Source: Pseudomonas sp.
GTDB lineage: Bacteria > Pseudomonadota > Gammaproteobacteria > Pseudomonadales > Pseudomonadaceae
Direction: 5' to 3'
Assembly (NCBI RefSeq): GCF_030147005.1
Contig: NZ_JASLAW010000123.1
Location: 1 to 33,827 of the forward strand
Length of the DNA: 33,827 bases
Positions 23,029-31,161 of this stretch are shown in pieces. The notes below the pieces were generated by a model that did not search any database, had not been told where the DNA came from, and saw nothing but the letters and a program-made list of their open reading frames with translations. The position numbers were made by a program, and so were the translations under genes. Each line of letters begins with the position of its first letter. Positions within the stretch are counted from its first letter, which is position 1.

Positions 23029-24195
23029 ATGGCTGAGGTTTTGAACTTCGAGCACAACGGCATCACTGTGAATGCCACCGAATCTCCCGAGGCTATGGGT
23101 GGCCTGGGCGATAACGTCATCGGCCTGGTGGGTACCGCCCCCAACGCCCATGCATCGATCCCGAAAAACGCCCCGTTCCGCATCAACAGCTTCACCACCC
23201 AGGCGCTGCTGGACCCTAGCGGTACTGAGTCGGGCACGCTGTTCCAGGCGGTGTACCAGATCCTCAAAGTGGTGAAGGTGCCGGTCTATGTGGTCATTGT
23301 CGAAGAAGGCGCCACCCCGGCTGACACGATCAACAATGTGATCGGCGGCAACGACCCCGTCACGGGGCGCAAACTCGGCCTGGCTGCCCTGAGCAGCGTG
23401 CCGGAAGACCTAACCATCATCGGTGCCCCAGGCTTCACCGGCACCAAGGCCGTGGCCGGCGAGTTCGCCTCCTTCGGCAAGCGCATCAAGGCCCGTGTGG
23501 TGCTCGATGGCAAGGACGCTTCGGTCGCCGATCAAGTGACTTACAGCGGCGAACTGGGCGGTGCCGACCTGGGCTTCGACCGTTGCCTGCTGGTGCACAA
23601 CATGCCGTCGGTGTATTCCAAGGCCGCGAAAAAGAACGTGTTTCTGTCGCCTTCCTCGTTGGCTATCGCTGCACTGGCCAAGGTCAAGCAGTGGGAAAGC
23701 CCAGGTAATCAGGTGACCTTTGCCGAAGACGTTTCCCGCGTCGTCGAGTACAACATCCTCGACACCTCCACCGAAGGCGACCTGCTCAACCGCTATGGCG
23801 TGAGCTACTACGCCCGCACGGTTCTCGGCGGTTTCTCGCTGCTGGGCAACCGTTCCATCACCGGCAAATTCATCAGCTACGTCGGTCTGGAAGACGCCAT
23901 CAGCCGCAAGCTGGTCAAGGCCGGCCAGAAGGCCATGGCCAAGAACCTCACCAAGTCCTTCATGGACCAGGAGGTCAAGCGCATCAACGACTGGCTGCAA
24001 ACCCTGGTGGCCGACGAAACCATCCCTGGCGGCAGCGTTTACCTGCACCCGGAGTTGAACAGCGTCGAGAAGTACAAGAACGGCACCTGGTTCATCGTCA
24101 TCGACTACGGCCGCTACGCGCCGAACGAACACATGGTTTATCAACTCAACGCCCGCGATGAAATCATCGAGCAGTTCCTGGAGGACGTTCTCTAA
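23029..24195 (+). CDS. Contractile tail sheath protein
   Basis: 388 residues, FI-type sheath family. The N-terminal GLGDNVIGLVGTAP segment, the central variable domain, and the C-terminal IDYGRYAPNEHMVYQLNARDEIIEQF, which carries the strand exchanged between subunits, are all typical. It polymerises around the tube and contracts on receptor binding. The stop overlaps the tube start by one base (TAATG). Confidence 0.94.
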   Translation: MAEVLNFEHNGITVNATESPEAMGGLGDNVIGLVGTAPNAHASIPKNAPFRINSFTTQALLDPSGTESGTLFQAVYQILKVVKVPVYVVIVEEGATPADTINNVIGGNDPVTGRKLGLAALSSVPEDLTIIGAPGFTGTKAVAGEFASFGKRIKARVVLDGKDASVADQVTYSGELGGADLGFDRCLLVHNMPSVYSKAAKKNVFLSPSSLAIAALAKVKQWESPGNQVTFAEDVSRVVEYNILDTSTEGDLLNRYGVSYYARTVLGGFSLLGNRSITGKFISYVGLEDAISRKLVKAGQKAMAKNLTKSFMDQEVKRINDWLQTLVADETIPGGSVYLHPELNSVEKYKNGTWFIVIDYGRYAPNEHMVYQLNARDEIIEQFLEDVL

Positions 24196-24701
24196 TGTTT
24201 ACCAACCGAGTCAGACAGGCCATTGCGGCCACCCTTCAAGGCCTGCCGTTGTCGGCCACGGTCGATTCCTTTACGCCGCCGAAGATCGAGTTCGAGATGG
24301 ACCAGATGACCGGCGGGCGCTTCATTGCCGAAGAGGTCGCCAAAAGCGCCAAGGCGCTGGGCGCAACCCTGGTACTGCAAGGGGTAGGTGCGCAAGTCCT
24401 GCTGGCGCTTGGCGTCACGCAGGGTGATGACATCCTGTTGAACGTGCGTGAAGCCGGCCAGGATCAGGATGGCAAGACCTACTTCACCTACCACACCGTG
24501 GGCGGCAAGTTGAAGTCTCTGAGCGAAACCGCGCTGACGATGAATGCCAAGCCCGTCACCACTCTGGAACTGTCCTGCCGCACCTACAACCGTCTGGAAA
24601 ACGGTATCCCGGTGATCGACATCGATGTGCGCACCCAGAAGTTCGTGCTCAACGGCGTCGACATTCTCGGCGAAGCGCGCCGCGCTGTGCTGATGCCTTA
24701 A
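24195..24701 (+). CDS. Major tail tube protein
   Basis: 168 residues, FII-type tube family, recognisable by the early beta hairpin TPPKIEFEMDQMTGGRFI and the C-terminal ELSCRTYNRLENGIPVIDID. Hexameric rings stack to form the rigid inner tube that is driven through the target envelope. Coupled to the sheath gene by overlap. Confidence 0.92.
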   Translation: MFTNRVRQAIAATLQGLPLSATVDSFTPPKIEFEMDQMTGGRFIAEEVAKSAKALGATLVLQGVGAQVLLALGVTQGDDILLNVREAGQDQDGKTYFTYHTVGGKLKSLSETALTMNAKPVTTLELSCRTYNRLENGIPVIDIDVRTQKFVLNGVDILGEARRAVLMP

Positions 24702-24726
24702 ACCCCAGCGCACTCTGAAGCGAGCA

Positions 24727-24828
24727 CGGTCAATGTGGGCGCTGGCTTGCCTGCGATAGCATCAACTCGGAACATCAAACACATCGAGTCGCTTGCATCG
24801 CAGTCAGGCCAGGCACCTACATGGACCG
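24727..24828. repeat. REPIN (paired inverted REP) inside the tail operon
   Basis: The left end CGGTCAATGTGGGCGCTGG and the right end, read in reverse as CGGTCCATGTAGGTGCCTGG, are near-identical. The arms between them (CTGGCTTGCCTGCGATAG and CTGGCCTGACTGCGATGC) continue the match around a short centre. This is the P. fluorescens-type REP doublet that folds into a long hairpin and is mobilised by RAYT transposases. Confidence 0.85.
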
Positions 24829-24883
24829 TACCCAGATTCGGATTTTCCGTGCAATTCAATATCGTTTATCAAGGAATTCCCCC

Positions 24884-25465
24884 ATGGCCTGGATGCCTGC
24901 GCTACACATCCTGCTGTCCCCGATCACCGCCGACACTGGTGCCGTGATCGAGCAGATTCAACTAAAACCGTTGTTCTACGCGCCACAGAAAGAAGCCCTG
25001 GCGCGCGCTGGTGATGACGAGGATGACCAGTTTTTCGAACTGGCCAAGCTCGCCACTGGCCTGTCGGAAAAAGAACTCGACCAGCTCAAGCGTCCGGACT
25101 ACGTCAGCATCGCGCAGTACGTACACGAGATGTCGACCCAGCCTGCATCTTTCTTTCTCGACCAGGCCGATGTGCCACGCGAATCGTCGACCTCCGAGCA
25201 GGTCGCGCTGCTGCTTCCGCTCCAAGCGAGCGGTCGCACGCTCACCCACGTCACCCTGGAAATGCCTGCCCTGCGCGCCACCAAGGTGATGAAAAAGCTG
25301 CCTTCCAACAAAGAGCGTGCCGAGTTCATCACCGCTCACTGTTCCGGCCTGATGATTCCGGATCTCGCCGGCCTGACCGTGCCCGACTGGACGGAACTGC
25401 AGGGGCGCATCGACGATTTTTTAAACAAACCGGCGGACTTCTTTCGGAACGCGACATCGAAGTGA
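24884..25465 (+). CDS. Tail assembly chaperone (gpE-like, upstream product)
   Basis: 193 residues. By position between tube and tape-measure genes, and by length, this is the gpE/gpG-class chaperone that coats the tape measure before tube polymerisation. The body is helical and charged (DEDDQFFELAKLATGLSEKELDQL). The ATG at 24884 has AAGGA 8 nt upstream; starts further upstream would run into the REPIN. Near its 3' end it contains the slippery heptamer T-TTA-AAC, allowing a longer fused product. Confidence 0.82.
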   Translation: MAWMPALHILLSPITADTGAVIEQIQLKPLFYAPQKEALARAGDDEDDQFFELAKLATGLSEKELDQLKRPDYVSIAQYVHEMSTQPASFFLDQADVPRESSTSEQVALLLPLQASGRTLTHVTLEMPALRATKVMKKLPSNKERAEFITAHCSGLMIPDLAGLTVPDWTELQGRIDDFLNKPADFFRNATSK

Positions 25466-25587
25466 TCCTCGATGTAGTACCGCTGGTTTATTCGGTAAAC
25501 GAAGCGGAAATCCTCGACTGGGACGCCGGGAAGGCATTGCGCCGCTACGACATCGCGATCAGTCGCCTTGGCGTTAAACAGGAGTAG
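24884..25587 (+). CDS. Frameshifted chaperone fusion (gpE-E'-like, -1 frameshift at 25420-25426)
   Basis: After reading TTT TTA AAC, a one-base slip back at TTTAAAC (25420-25426) opens a continuous frame to the TAG at 25585-25587 and adds 53 residues (QTGGLLSERDIEVIL...) to the first 181, for 234 in total. The extension reads like real protein (LDWDAGKALRRYD) and fills the gap up to the tape-measure gene. Paired chaperones made by programmed frameshifting are a conserved trait of long-tailed phages. Alternatively a GTG at 25462, overlapping the upstream stop, could start a separate 41-residue protein in the same frame. Confidence 0.72.
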
Positions 25588-25593
25588 AGCGGG

Positions 25594-27828
25594 ATGGCAG
25601 ACAGTAATAAAGAAGCCGAGTCAGCCATCGCCAAGGACGGCGTGATGATTCAGCGCTCACTTGCAATGGCGGGGGCGCAGGCCAGCCTCAATCCTATCGG
25701 ACAAACGCTGGCGAGCCCGGTTGAGGCTGTGCCGGAGAATGCTGTGAACCTGGCATTGGCATTGGCCGATGCCAGCCTGCAGATCAATCATCTGGCCGAA
25801 GGCCAGGGGCGACTCGTGGAGACGCTCGAGCTGTTCAACGCTTCGTTGCTCAAAGTAATGGACGCCCGGCAAGCCGACGCCGTCGAGGCGGCGGGGGCGA
25901 GCGATACGAGCACCCACACGGTGGCCAACACGGGGACACGGTCGCAGGCACTGGACGCCGTGATGACTGACCTGGGCCAGCTGTTGCAACTTGAAGGACG
26001 CGAGCGCAAGTCAATGCGCGAAGCCAACCTCGCCATGGCGTCCGAGCCAATGGTGGCGGCCAGTGGCGCAAGCGCGGTGGATCTTGCGAAGGTCGAGTAC
26101 GTTGCCGCCAAATCGGGTATCGGCAGTGAGCGGGTTGACGCTTCAGGCAATATCGACCAGGCCGGGCGACGGGAAGACCTGCAGCAGTTCGCCCGCGACG
26201 CCGCGATCATGGCTACGGCATTCAAAATCGACGTCAAGAATGCCGGCGAACTCATGGGTGGCTGGCGTGAATCAATGCACCTCGACCGTGCGCAGGCCCT
26301 GGATTTGGCCGACGCGACAAACGTGCTGGGCACGGTTGTCTCGCTCAAGGCCGAGTCGGCGGATATTGCGACGGTAGTGCAACGTAAGGGCGCTGCCGCG
26401 ACGGAGGCCGGCATGAGCCCCGCGCAGGCAGCCGCGCTTTCGGCGGCGTTGCTCAGTGCAGGTAACAGCAAAGGGGCTGCCAGCCTCGGGCTGGAAAAAA
26501 TCAGTGCCGCACTGGCTAAAGGCGATAGCGCCTCCCCTGGACAGCGCAGCGCCTGGGCAGCGCTCAAACTTGATCCCCAAGCAGTGGCCGGCGGGATGAA
26601 ACAGGATGCAGCGCAGACACTGGTTACTGTGTTGGAGGCGCTCAAGTCGCAACCGGCCGAAAGGCAGGCGGCGCTCGCCACGCAATTGTTCGATGGTAAC
26701 CAATCGATTCTGAGCCTTGTGCCGGTTATCGATAACGTGAAACAGGCCTTTTCGCTGGTGGCCGAAACATCCAGCTACGCCACCTCGGCGTTGGGGGATC
26801 ACGGTTCTGTTCTGCGCCTGGCAGCGGTTCGCGCCGACTCCACCCAGGCACGCCGGCAAGCCTACGAGGCCAGTACGACACGCTTGGAAGCCGCTTCCGA
26901 CACGGCTCTGGCGCCTATCGTGGATCCCTCGTTGACGGCGATGACCGGGTTGGTCAATGGCGTGGGGTGGTTGGCTGAAGCCCTGCCTCATGCCACCGCC
27001 GCCGTCACATTGGCAGGTGCTGGGCTGGGGGCGGTGATTTCCGGCGTTTTCGGTGCCGTTAAGGACAAAGTATTCGAAAAGGTCGCGGGGAAAATTTTGG
27101 GCGAAGGAGCCGCTGGCGGCGGTGCTGTCGACTCGTCCGCTCGGCCGCAGCAATCTCGGGGTAACGACGCACAAACAGGCCAGCGCACACAGGGTTCGGG
27201 GTCTGGTTCTGATCGCCCGCGCAAAACGTCGAAGGCAAGTAAAGTCGCCAAAGGAGCCTCGTTGGGACTGGTGTTGGCACAAGCCGGAGTCGATGTCACC
27301 ACGGGTGCGCTGAACGGGAGTCTGGGTGAAGCGGTTGGCACCGGCGTGGGCTCGGTAGGCGGCGGCGTCGCCGGTGGTTTTGCCGGCGAGTTCGCCGGCA
27401 TGGCGGTTGGCCGGGCTGTCGGCACGCTTGCGGGGGCAATGCTCGGTTCGGTTGTGCCGGGTGCCGGCACGGTGTTGGGCGGCGTGATGGGAGGCGTTGC
27501 CGGCGGTGCCGTCGGCAAGGTGGTCGGCGGCGCCGTGGGGACTTTCGTCGGCAGCGACGTTGGTGCCTGGCTGGCTGAAAAAGTGATGGGTTCCGAGGAT
27601 CGCTTGCCGTCTCCCACGCAGGTCAGCAGCAACCTCAACAACCCTCAAGCCGATAACCGTCAAATCAACTTCGCCCCGCAAATCACTATCAACGCGCCGG
27701 AACAAGCCAGTTATCAGCAATTGGCGACGCTCGTGGTGCAACAAATCGAAGCGCAATTTACGCCGCTGTCGATGGACAACCTGCTGGCGACGCGACGTGG
27801 CGCAGCACTGACCGATGGAGCTGTGTAA
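25594..27828 (+). CDS. Tail tape measure protein
   Basis: 744 residues, long, Ala-rich and mostly helical. It contains the phage TMP-like core with repeated AALSAALLSAG-type segments around residues 275-300. Residues of roughly 571-666 are an extended Gly/Ala/Val stretch with many GxxxG spacings (GGGVAGGFAGEFAGMAVG), which suggests a membrane-active portion released on contact. As tail length scales with this protein, a tube near 110 nm is expected if it is fully helical (inference). Confidence 0.9.
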   Translation: MADSNKEAESAIAKDGVMIQRSLAMAGAQASLNPIGQTLASPVEAVPENAVNLALALADASLQINHLAEGQGRLVETLELFNASLLKVMDARQADAVEAAGASDTSTHTVANTGTRSQALDAVMTDLGQLLQLEGRERKSMREANLAMASEPMVAASGASAVDLAKVEYVAAKSGIGSERVDASGNIDQAGRREDLQQFARDAAIMATAFKIDVKNAGELMGGWRESMHLDRAQALDLADATNVLGTVVSLKAESADIATVVQRKGAAATEAGMSPAQAAALSAALLSAGNSKGAASLGLEKISAALAKGDSASPGQRSAWAALKLDPQAVAGGMKQDAAQTLVTVLEALKSQPAERQAALATQLFDGNQSILSLVPVIDNVKQAFSLVAETSSYATSALGDHGSVLRLAAVRADSTQARRQAYEASTTRLEAASDTALAPIVDPSLTAMTGLVNGVGWLAEALPHATAAVTLAGAGLGAVISGVFGAVKDKVFEKVAGKILGEGAAGGGAVDSSARPQQSRGNDAQTGQRTQGSGSGSDRPRKTSKASKVAKGASLGLVLAQAGVDVTTGALNGSLGEAVGTGVGSVGGGVAGGFAGEFAGMAVGRAVGTLAGAMLGSVVPGAGTVLGGVMGGVAGGAVGKVVGGAVGTFVGSDVGAWLAEKVMGSEDRLPSPTQVSSNLNNPQADNRQINFAPQITINAPEQASYQQLATLVVQQIEAQFTPLSMDNLLATRRGAALTDGAV

Positions 27829-28211
27829 TGCGACAACAGATGGTGTTGGGCACGTTTATTTTCGGGCTGTCCCGCGGGTTCGTCTACGACACCCTTGATC
27901 GCGGGAGCACTGGTGGGTGGGTGAGCCTGGACATCATTGCCGGCAAACCCAAATCCAGCCAAGTGGGTCAGGGGCTTGAAACCCTGACATTTGGCGGCAA
28001 GGCGGCGCGTGCCAAGGGCATGGACCGCCTGGATGAGCTGCGTGTGCTGCAAGCCCTCCGGGCACCATTGCCTTTGGTGGACGGCTTAGGGCGTAACTGG
28101 GGCTTGTGGACCATCACGTCGATAAGCGAAAAGCAAACCAGCGTGATCGACGACGGTACGGCGATGGCGATCAGCTGGACGTTGGTATTGGGGGAGTTCG
28201 TCAATGCGTAG
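27828..28211 (+). CDS. Tail protein U (gpU)
   Basis: 127 residues of the P2 gpU family, with VLGTFIFGLSRGFVYDTLDR near the start and LVDGLGRNWGLWTITSISEKQT in the second half. It acts at the tail tip or in tube completion with X and D. Its ATG overlaps the tape-measure stop by one base. Confidence 0.88.
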   Translation: MRQQMVLGTFIFGLSRGFVYDTLDRGSTGGWVSLDIIAGKPKSSQVGQGLETLTFGGKAARAKGMDRLDELRVLQALRAPLPLVDGLGRNWGLWTITSISEKQTSVIDDGTAMAISWTLVLGEFVNA

Positions 28212-28416
28212 GGTCCGAAGTATTGCTGGCGACTCGGTGAACCTGCTGCTCTACCGAGAGCTGGGGCGTTGTGATGATGCCGCAGAGGAAGCGCTGTGGC
28301 GCTTGAATCCGGAGCTGGCGGAAAAGGGCGCGATATTGTCGGCAGGCGTCAGCGTGCTGGTGCCCGAATTGGCTGCGCAACCTGCCGCGAGCCGGCCGGT
28401 TTCAGCCTGGGATTAA
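28204..28416 (+). CDS. Tail protein X (LysM-like)
   Basis: 70 residues of the gpX family, a single LysM-like fold (DSVNLLLYRELGRCD...LNPELAEKGAILSAGVSVLVPE). It probably helps join hub and spike and may contact peptidoglycan. It overlaps gpU by 8 nt. Confidence 0.88.
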   Translation: MRRVRSIAGDSVNLLLYRELGRCDDAAEEALWRLNPELAEKGAILSAGVSVLVPELAAQPAASRPVSAWD

Positions 28417-28425
28417 GGAGCGATC

Positions 28426-29427
28426 ATGGCACTTGGATTCACACCTGTAGTGGAGCTTTATGGCGCCAATGCCGCGTTGTTCAACGAGCGGCTATTGGAA
28501 TGGGAACATATTGACACAGCGGGGTTCGTATCCGACCAACTGAAGTTGACCCTCGATATCGAGGGCCTAGAAGGGTTGCCTGACCTGGGCGGGAAAATCG
28601 GCTTGCGCGTTGGTTACCTTGAGTCCGGTCTGGCGGATAAAGGCGTGTTCAAAATCACGCAGCGTAAACCGTCGCTGTTTCCGATGCGCCTGGTTCTGGT
28701 GGCTACGGCGGCACCGTTCGACGAGCATGAATTCAAACAGCGACGCACCGCCAGCCATGGGCCGATAACCTTGGGTGCATTGTTTCGACAATTGACCAGC
28801 CGCTACGGACTTTCCCCGCGTGTAGCGCCTGAACTCGATCGCGAGCAGATCGCTCACATCGATCAGACCAATGAAAGCGACATGGCGTTTCTGACAAGGC
28901 TGGCCAAACGGTTCGATGCGGTGGCCAAGCCTATCGACGAGCTTTACGTGCTTGGGCGTAAAGGTCAGATCAAATCGTTGTCGGGAAAGGCACTGCCGGA
29001 TGTGCAGTTGTCCGTCACCCGTGACAATCGTCCGGGTGATCACGCGTTCATCAGCGCCAGCTTCACCGAAACCAGCCGTGCCAAATACAACGGCGCGCAA
29101 ACGTCCTGGTGGGATGCGGCGGCCGGCAAAAAGCATGTCGTAGAGGTGGGCATCGCACCGTTCAAGGTGGTGACGCAGCGCTACCAGAGCGAGGACGAAG
29201 CTCGCTCGGCGGCGCAGGGAGAGATGCGGCGTGTGGGGCGAGAAGGATTGCAGATCGATGTGGTGTGTCCTGGTAACCCGTCGTTGGCCGCTGAAGGGTT
29301 GTTGCTGCTGGACGAGTCGTGGCCTGGCTTTATGCAGGGGCGGTGGTCGATCAAGACGGTGACCGCCAATGGTAAACGAACCGGCGGCTACCGCTGCACG
29401 ATCCAGGCCAGCGGTTTGTCGGTGTAG
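28426..29427 (+). CDS. Late control protein D / baseplate hub
   Basis: 333 residues of the gpD/gp27 hub family, recognisable in LTLDIEGLEGLPDLGGKIGLRVGY, the central TSRYGL...QTNESDMAFLTRLAKRFDA block and WSIKTVTANGKRTGGYRCTI at the end. The trimeric hub adapts the hexameric tube to the trimeric spike. The historic name of the P2 homologue (late control) does not imply a regulatory role here. Confidence 0.9.
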   Translation: MALGFTPVVELYGANAALFNERLLEWEHIDTAGFVSDQLKLTLDIEGLEGLPDLGGKIGLRVGYLESGLADKGVFKITQRKPSLFPMRLVLVATAAPFDEHEFKQRRTASHGPITLGALFRQLTSRYGLSPRVAPELDREQIAHIDQTNESDMAFLTRLAKRFDAVAKPIDELYVLGRKGQIKSLSGKALPDVQLSVTRDNRPGDHAFISASFTETSRAKYNGAQTSWWDAAAGKKHVVEVGIAPFKVVTQRYQSEDEARSAAQGEMRRVGREGLQIDVVCPGNPSLAAEGLLLLDESWPGFMQGRWSIKTVTANGKRTGGYRCTIQASGLSV

Positions 29428-29449
29428 ACACTTTTTCAGAGTAACCCCC

Positions 29450-30007
29450 ATGTTGATTACCCTTACCCAGCTTCTGAATGTGATGCCTGGGGCCCGCCTT
29501 CGAGCGGGCATTTTTTTGTCCCCATTGAATGCCGCTTTCGCTCGATACGAGGTCAACACTGCGCAGCGCATCGCCGCCTTCCTCGCCCAAATCGGCCACG
29601 AGTCCGCCGAACTGCGCTATGTACGTGAACTGGGCAGCGATCAATACCTCAGCAAGTACGACACCGGCACCCTGGCCACGCGCCTGGGCAATACCCCGGA
29701 GGCCGATGGTGACGGCCAGAAATACCGGGGCAGGGGACTGATTCAGGTAACCGGACGGCGTAACTACCTATCGTGCAGCCAGGCTTTGTTTGGCGATGAT
29801 CGCCTGCTGCAACAACCGCAGTTGCTGGAGCAACCGCAGTGGGCGTGTGAATCCGCCGCCTGGTTCTGGCAAAGCAATGGCCTCAATGAGCTGGCGGATA
29901 AAGGTCAATTCAACACCATTACCCGACGTATCAACGGCGGCCTGAACGGCCAGCAGGATCGCGTGCAATTTTGGGAGCGGGCGAAGGCGGTGCTATGCGT
30001 TTCCTAG
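29450..30007 (+). CDS. GH19 chitinase-like endolysin
   Basis: 185 residues. The GH19 catalytic glutamate lies in FLAQIGHESAEL (Glu51), the second acid is probably Glu60, and the YRGRGLIQVTGRRNY substrate-binding motif is at about 92-106. Such enzymes cleave peptidoglycan in Pseudomonas phages and tailocins and release particles once the holin opens the membrane. No signal sequence is present, as expected for holin-dependent export. The ATG at 29450 is chosen because upstream codons lie in the gpD gene. Confidence 0.9.
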   Translation: MLITLTQLLNVMPGARLRAGIFLSPLNAAFARYEVNTAQRIAAFLAQIGHESAELRYVRELGSDQYLSKYDTGTLATRLGNTPEADGDGQKYRGRGLIQVTGRRNYLSCSQALFGDDRLLQQPQLLEQPQWACESAAWFWQSNGLNELADKGQFNTITRRINGGLNGQQDRVQFWERAKAVLCVS

Positions 30008-30495
30008 GTGCGTTGCGATGGATCGGTATATGCCTGCTCATGGCGGTGGTGTGGCAAGTGCAGGCCTGGCGCTATGGTGCGCAGCTTGAGCGTCAGGCCG
30101 CTTCCCATTTGCAAGCGTTGAACCAGCAAAACCAGGCGGCGCTGAATCGGCAGAGGACGGAACAGGAAAAGCGCCTGGCCCTTGAGCAACAGCTCAACAT
30201 CAGCGACCGACAATACACCCAGGAATTAACCAATGCCCAACATAACCAAGCTGCTCTGCGTGACCGCCTGGCCACTGCTGATGTGCGGTTGTCAGTCCTT
30301 CTCGACACCACCGATACCGCCAGCTGCGCGCCAGTGCCAGCCTGCGCCACCCCCGGCGGAGTGGTTCATGCAGCCCCACGAGCCCGACTTGACCCGGCGC
30401 ATGCTCAACGAATTATCCGCATCACCGACGACGGCGATAACGCCCTGATCGCCTTGCGTGCCTGTCAGGCGTATGTGCGGGCTGTCGGGCGTTAG
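29995..30495 (+). CDS. Inner-membrane spanin (Rz-like)
   Basis: 166 residues: one N-terminal membrane helix (about 5-21), then a long charged coiled-coil (about 30-100, many Gln/Arg/Leu heptads) reaching into the periplasm. This is the Rz architecture for fusing inner and outer membranes in the last lysis step. The ATG overlaps the endolysin end by 13 nt and is preceded by AAGGCGG. An outer-membrane partner is encoded inside it in another frame. Confidence 0.85.
   Translation: MRFLGALRWIGICLLMAVVWQVQAWRYGAQLERQAASHLQALNQQNQAALNRQRTEQEKRLALEQQLNISDRQYTQELTNAQHNQAALRDRLATADVRLSVLLDTTDTASCAPVPACATPGGVVHAAPRARLDPAHAQRIIRITDDGDNALIALRACQAYVRAVGR
30233..30448 (+). CDS. Outer-membrane spanin lipoprotein (Rz1-like), nested
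   Basis: 71 residues encoded in a different frame wholly within the Rz-like gene. The N-terminus ITKLLCVTAWPLLMCGC is a lipoprotein signal with lipidation expected at Cys20 (or Cys18); the mature part is proline-rich (STPPIPPAARQCQPAPPPAE), as in Rz1. The combination of position, frame and composition makes this a real gene despite full overlap. Confidence 0.85.
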   Translation: MPNITKLLCVTAWPLLMCGCQSFSTPPIPPAARQCQPAPPPAEWFMQPHEPDLTRRMLNELSASPTTAITP

Positions 30496-30577
30496 TCTCT
30501 TGATGCACTCTGGATCTTGCATGGTCGATGGGCTCCTGTAGGGTAGGCGAACCCCCCGCCCACTCATGGAGACGACC

Positions 30578-31078
30578 GTGAAGGAAATCACTCAACTGGC
30601 TGCCGAACTGGGCCGCCGTTTGCAGGTGCTCAATGCTCACGTTACTACCGCCGAGTCCTGCACCGGTGGCGGTATTGCCGAGGCCATTACGCGGATACCG
30701 GGCAGTTCTGCGTGGTTCGAGGCGGGCTATGTCACCTATTCCAACCGGCAGAAGGCTCGGCAATTGAACGTGCCGGAAAAGCTGTTTTCCAAAGTGGGCG
30801 CCGTCAGCCAGGAAGTGGTGGAGGCGATGGCCCGCGGCGCGCAGGAAAAAAGCCTGGCACGATTTGCCGTTGCGGTCAGCGGCGTGGCGGGCCCGGACGG
30901 TGGTTCGCCGGACAAGCCGGTGGGTACGGTATGGCTGGCGTTCGGCGTGGGCGATGAGGTTACGGCCGAGCTTGCGCACTTCCCCGGCAACCGCGATGAA
31001 GTCCGCCGACAAACGGTAAAGGCCGCGCTGGAGGGCTTGTTGCGACGAGCTGCAGCAGAAATAGAAAAACAGGGGTAG
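30578..31078 (+). CDS. cinA: Nicotinamide-nucleotide amidohydrolase, CinA C-terminal type
   Basis: 166 residues, equal to the C-terminal PncC domain of CinA, which deamidates nicotinamide mononucleotide in NAD recycling. Conserved blocks include TAESCTGGGIAEAIT, the YVTYSNRQK segment, VSGVAGPDGGSPDKPVGTVW and the RDEVRRQTV end. The N-terminal CinA domain is absent, which is normal for Pseudomonas. I prefer GTG at 30578 (MKEITQLAAELG) because GGAG lies 6 nt before it; an ATG four codons upstream is possible. It is the right flank of the tailocin cluster. Confidence 0.93.
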   Translation: MKEITQLAAELGRRLQVLNAHVTTAESCTGGGIAEAITRIPGSSAWFEAGYVTYSNRQKARQLNVPEKLFSKVGAVSQEVVEAMARGAQEKSLARFAVAVSGVAGPDGGSPDKPVGTVWLAFGVGDEVTAELAHFPGNRDEVRRQTVKAALEGLLRRAAAEIEKQG

Positions 31079-31092
31079 GCGATCTCCGATCT

Positions 31093-31121
31093 TTGTGGAA
31101 CAATACTGTCTACTTATACAG
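31093..31121 (+). promoter_or_regulatory. recA promoter with LexA box
   Basis: The LexA site CTGTCTACTTATACAG (31106-31121) obeys CTG-N10-CAG and covers the likely -10 TATACA (31115-31120), which is 16 nt from TTGTGG (31093-31098). Confidence 0.88.
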
Positions 31122-31161
31122 GTGTTGGCCGTCAGGCCTTATTGATTACGTGAGGACTTTA

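Noticed and set aside
26272..27756. Long minus-strand reading frame opposite the tape measure gene
   Set aside because: Shadow frame produced by the GC-rich repetitive tape-measure sequence; no recognisable motif.
15096..30577. Integrase, attachment-site repeats, capsid, portal or terminase genes
   Set aside because: Looked for around the tail cluster and not found; consistent with a tailocin.
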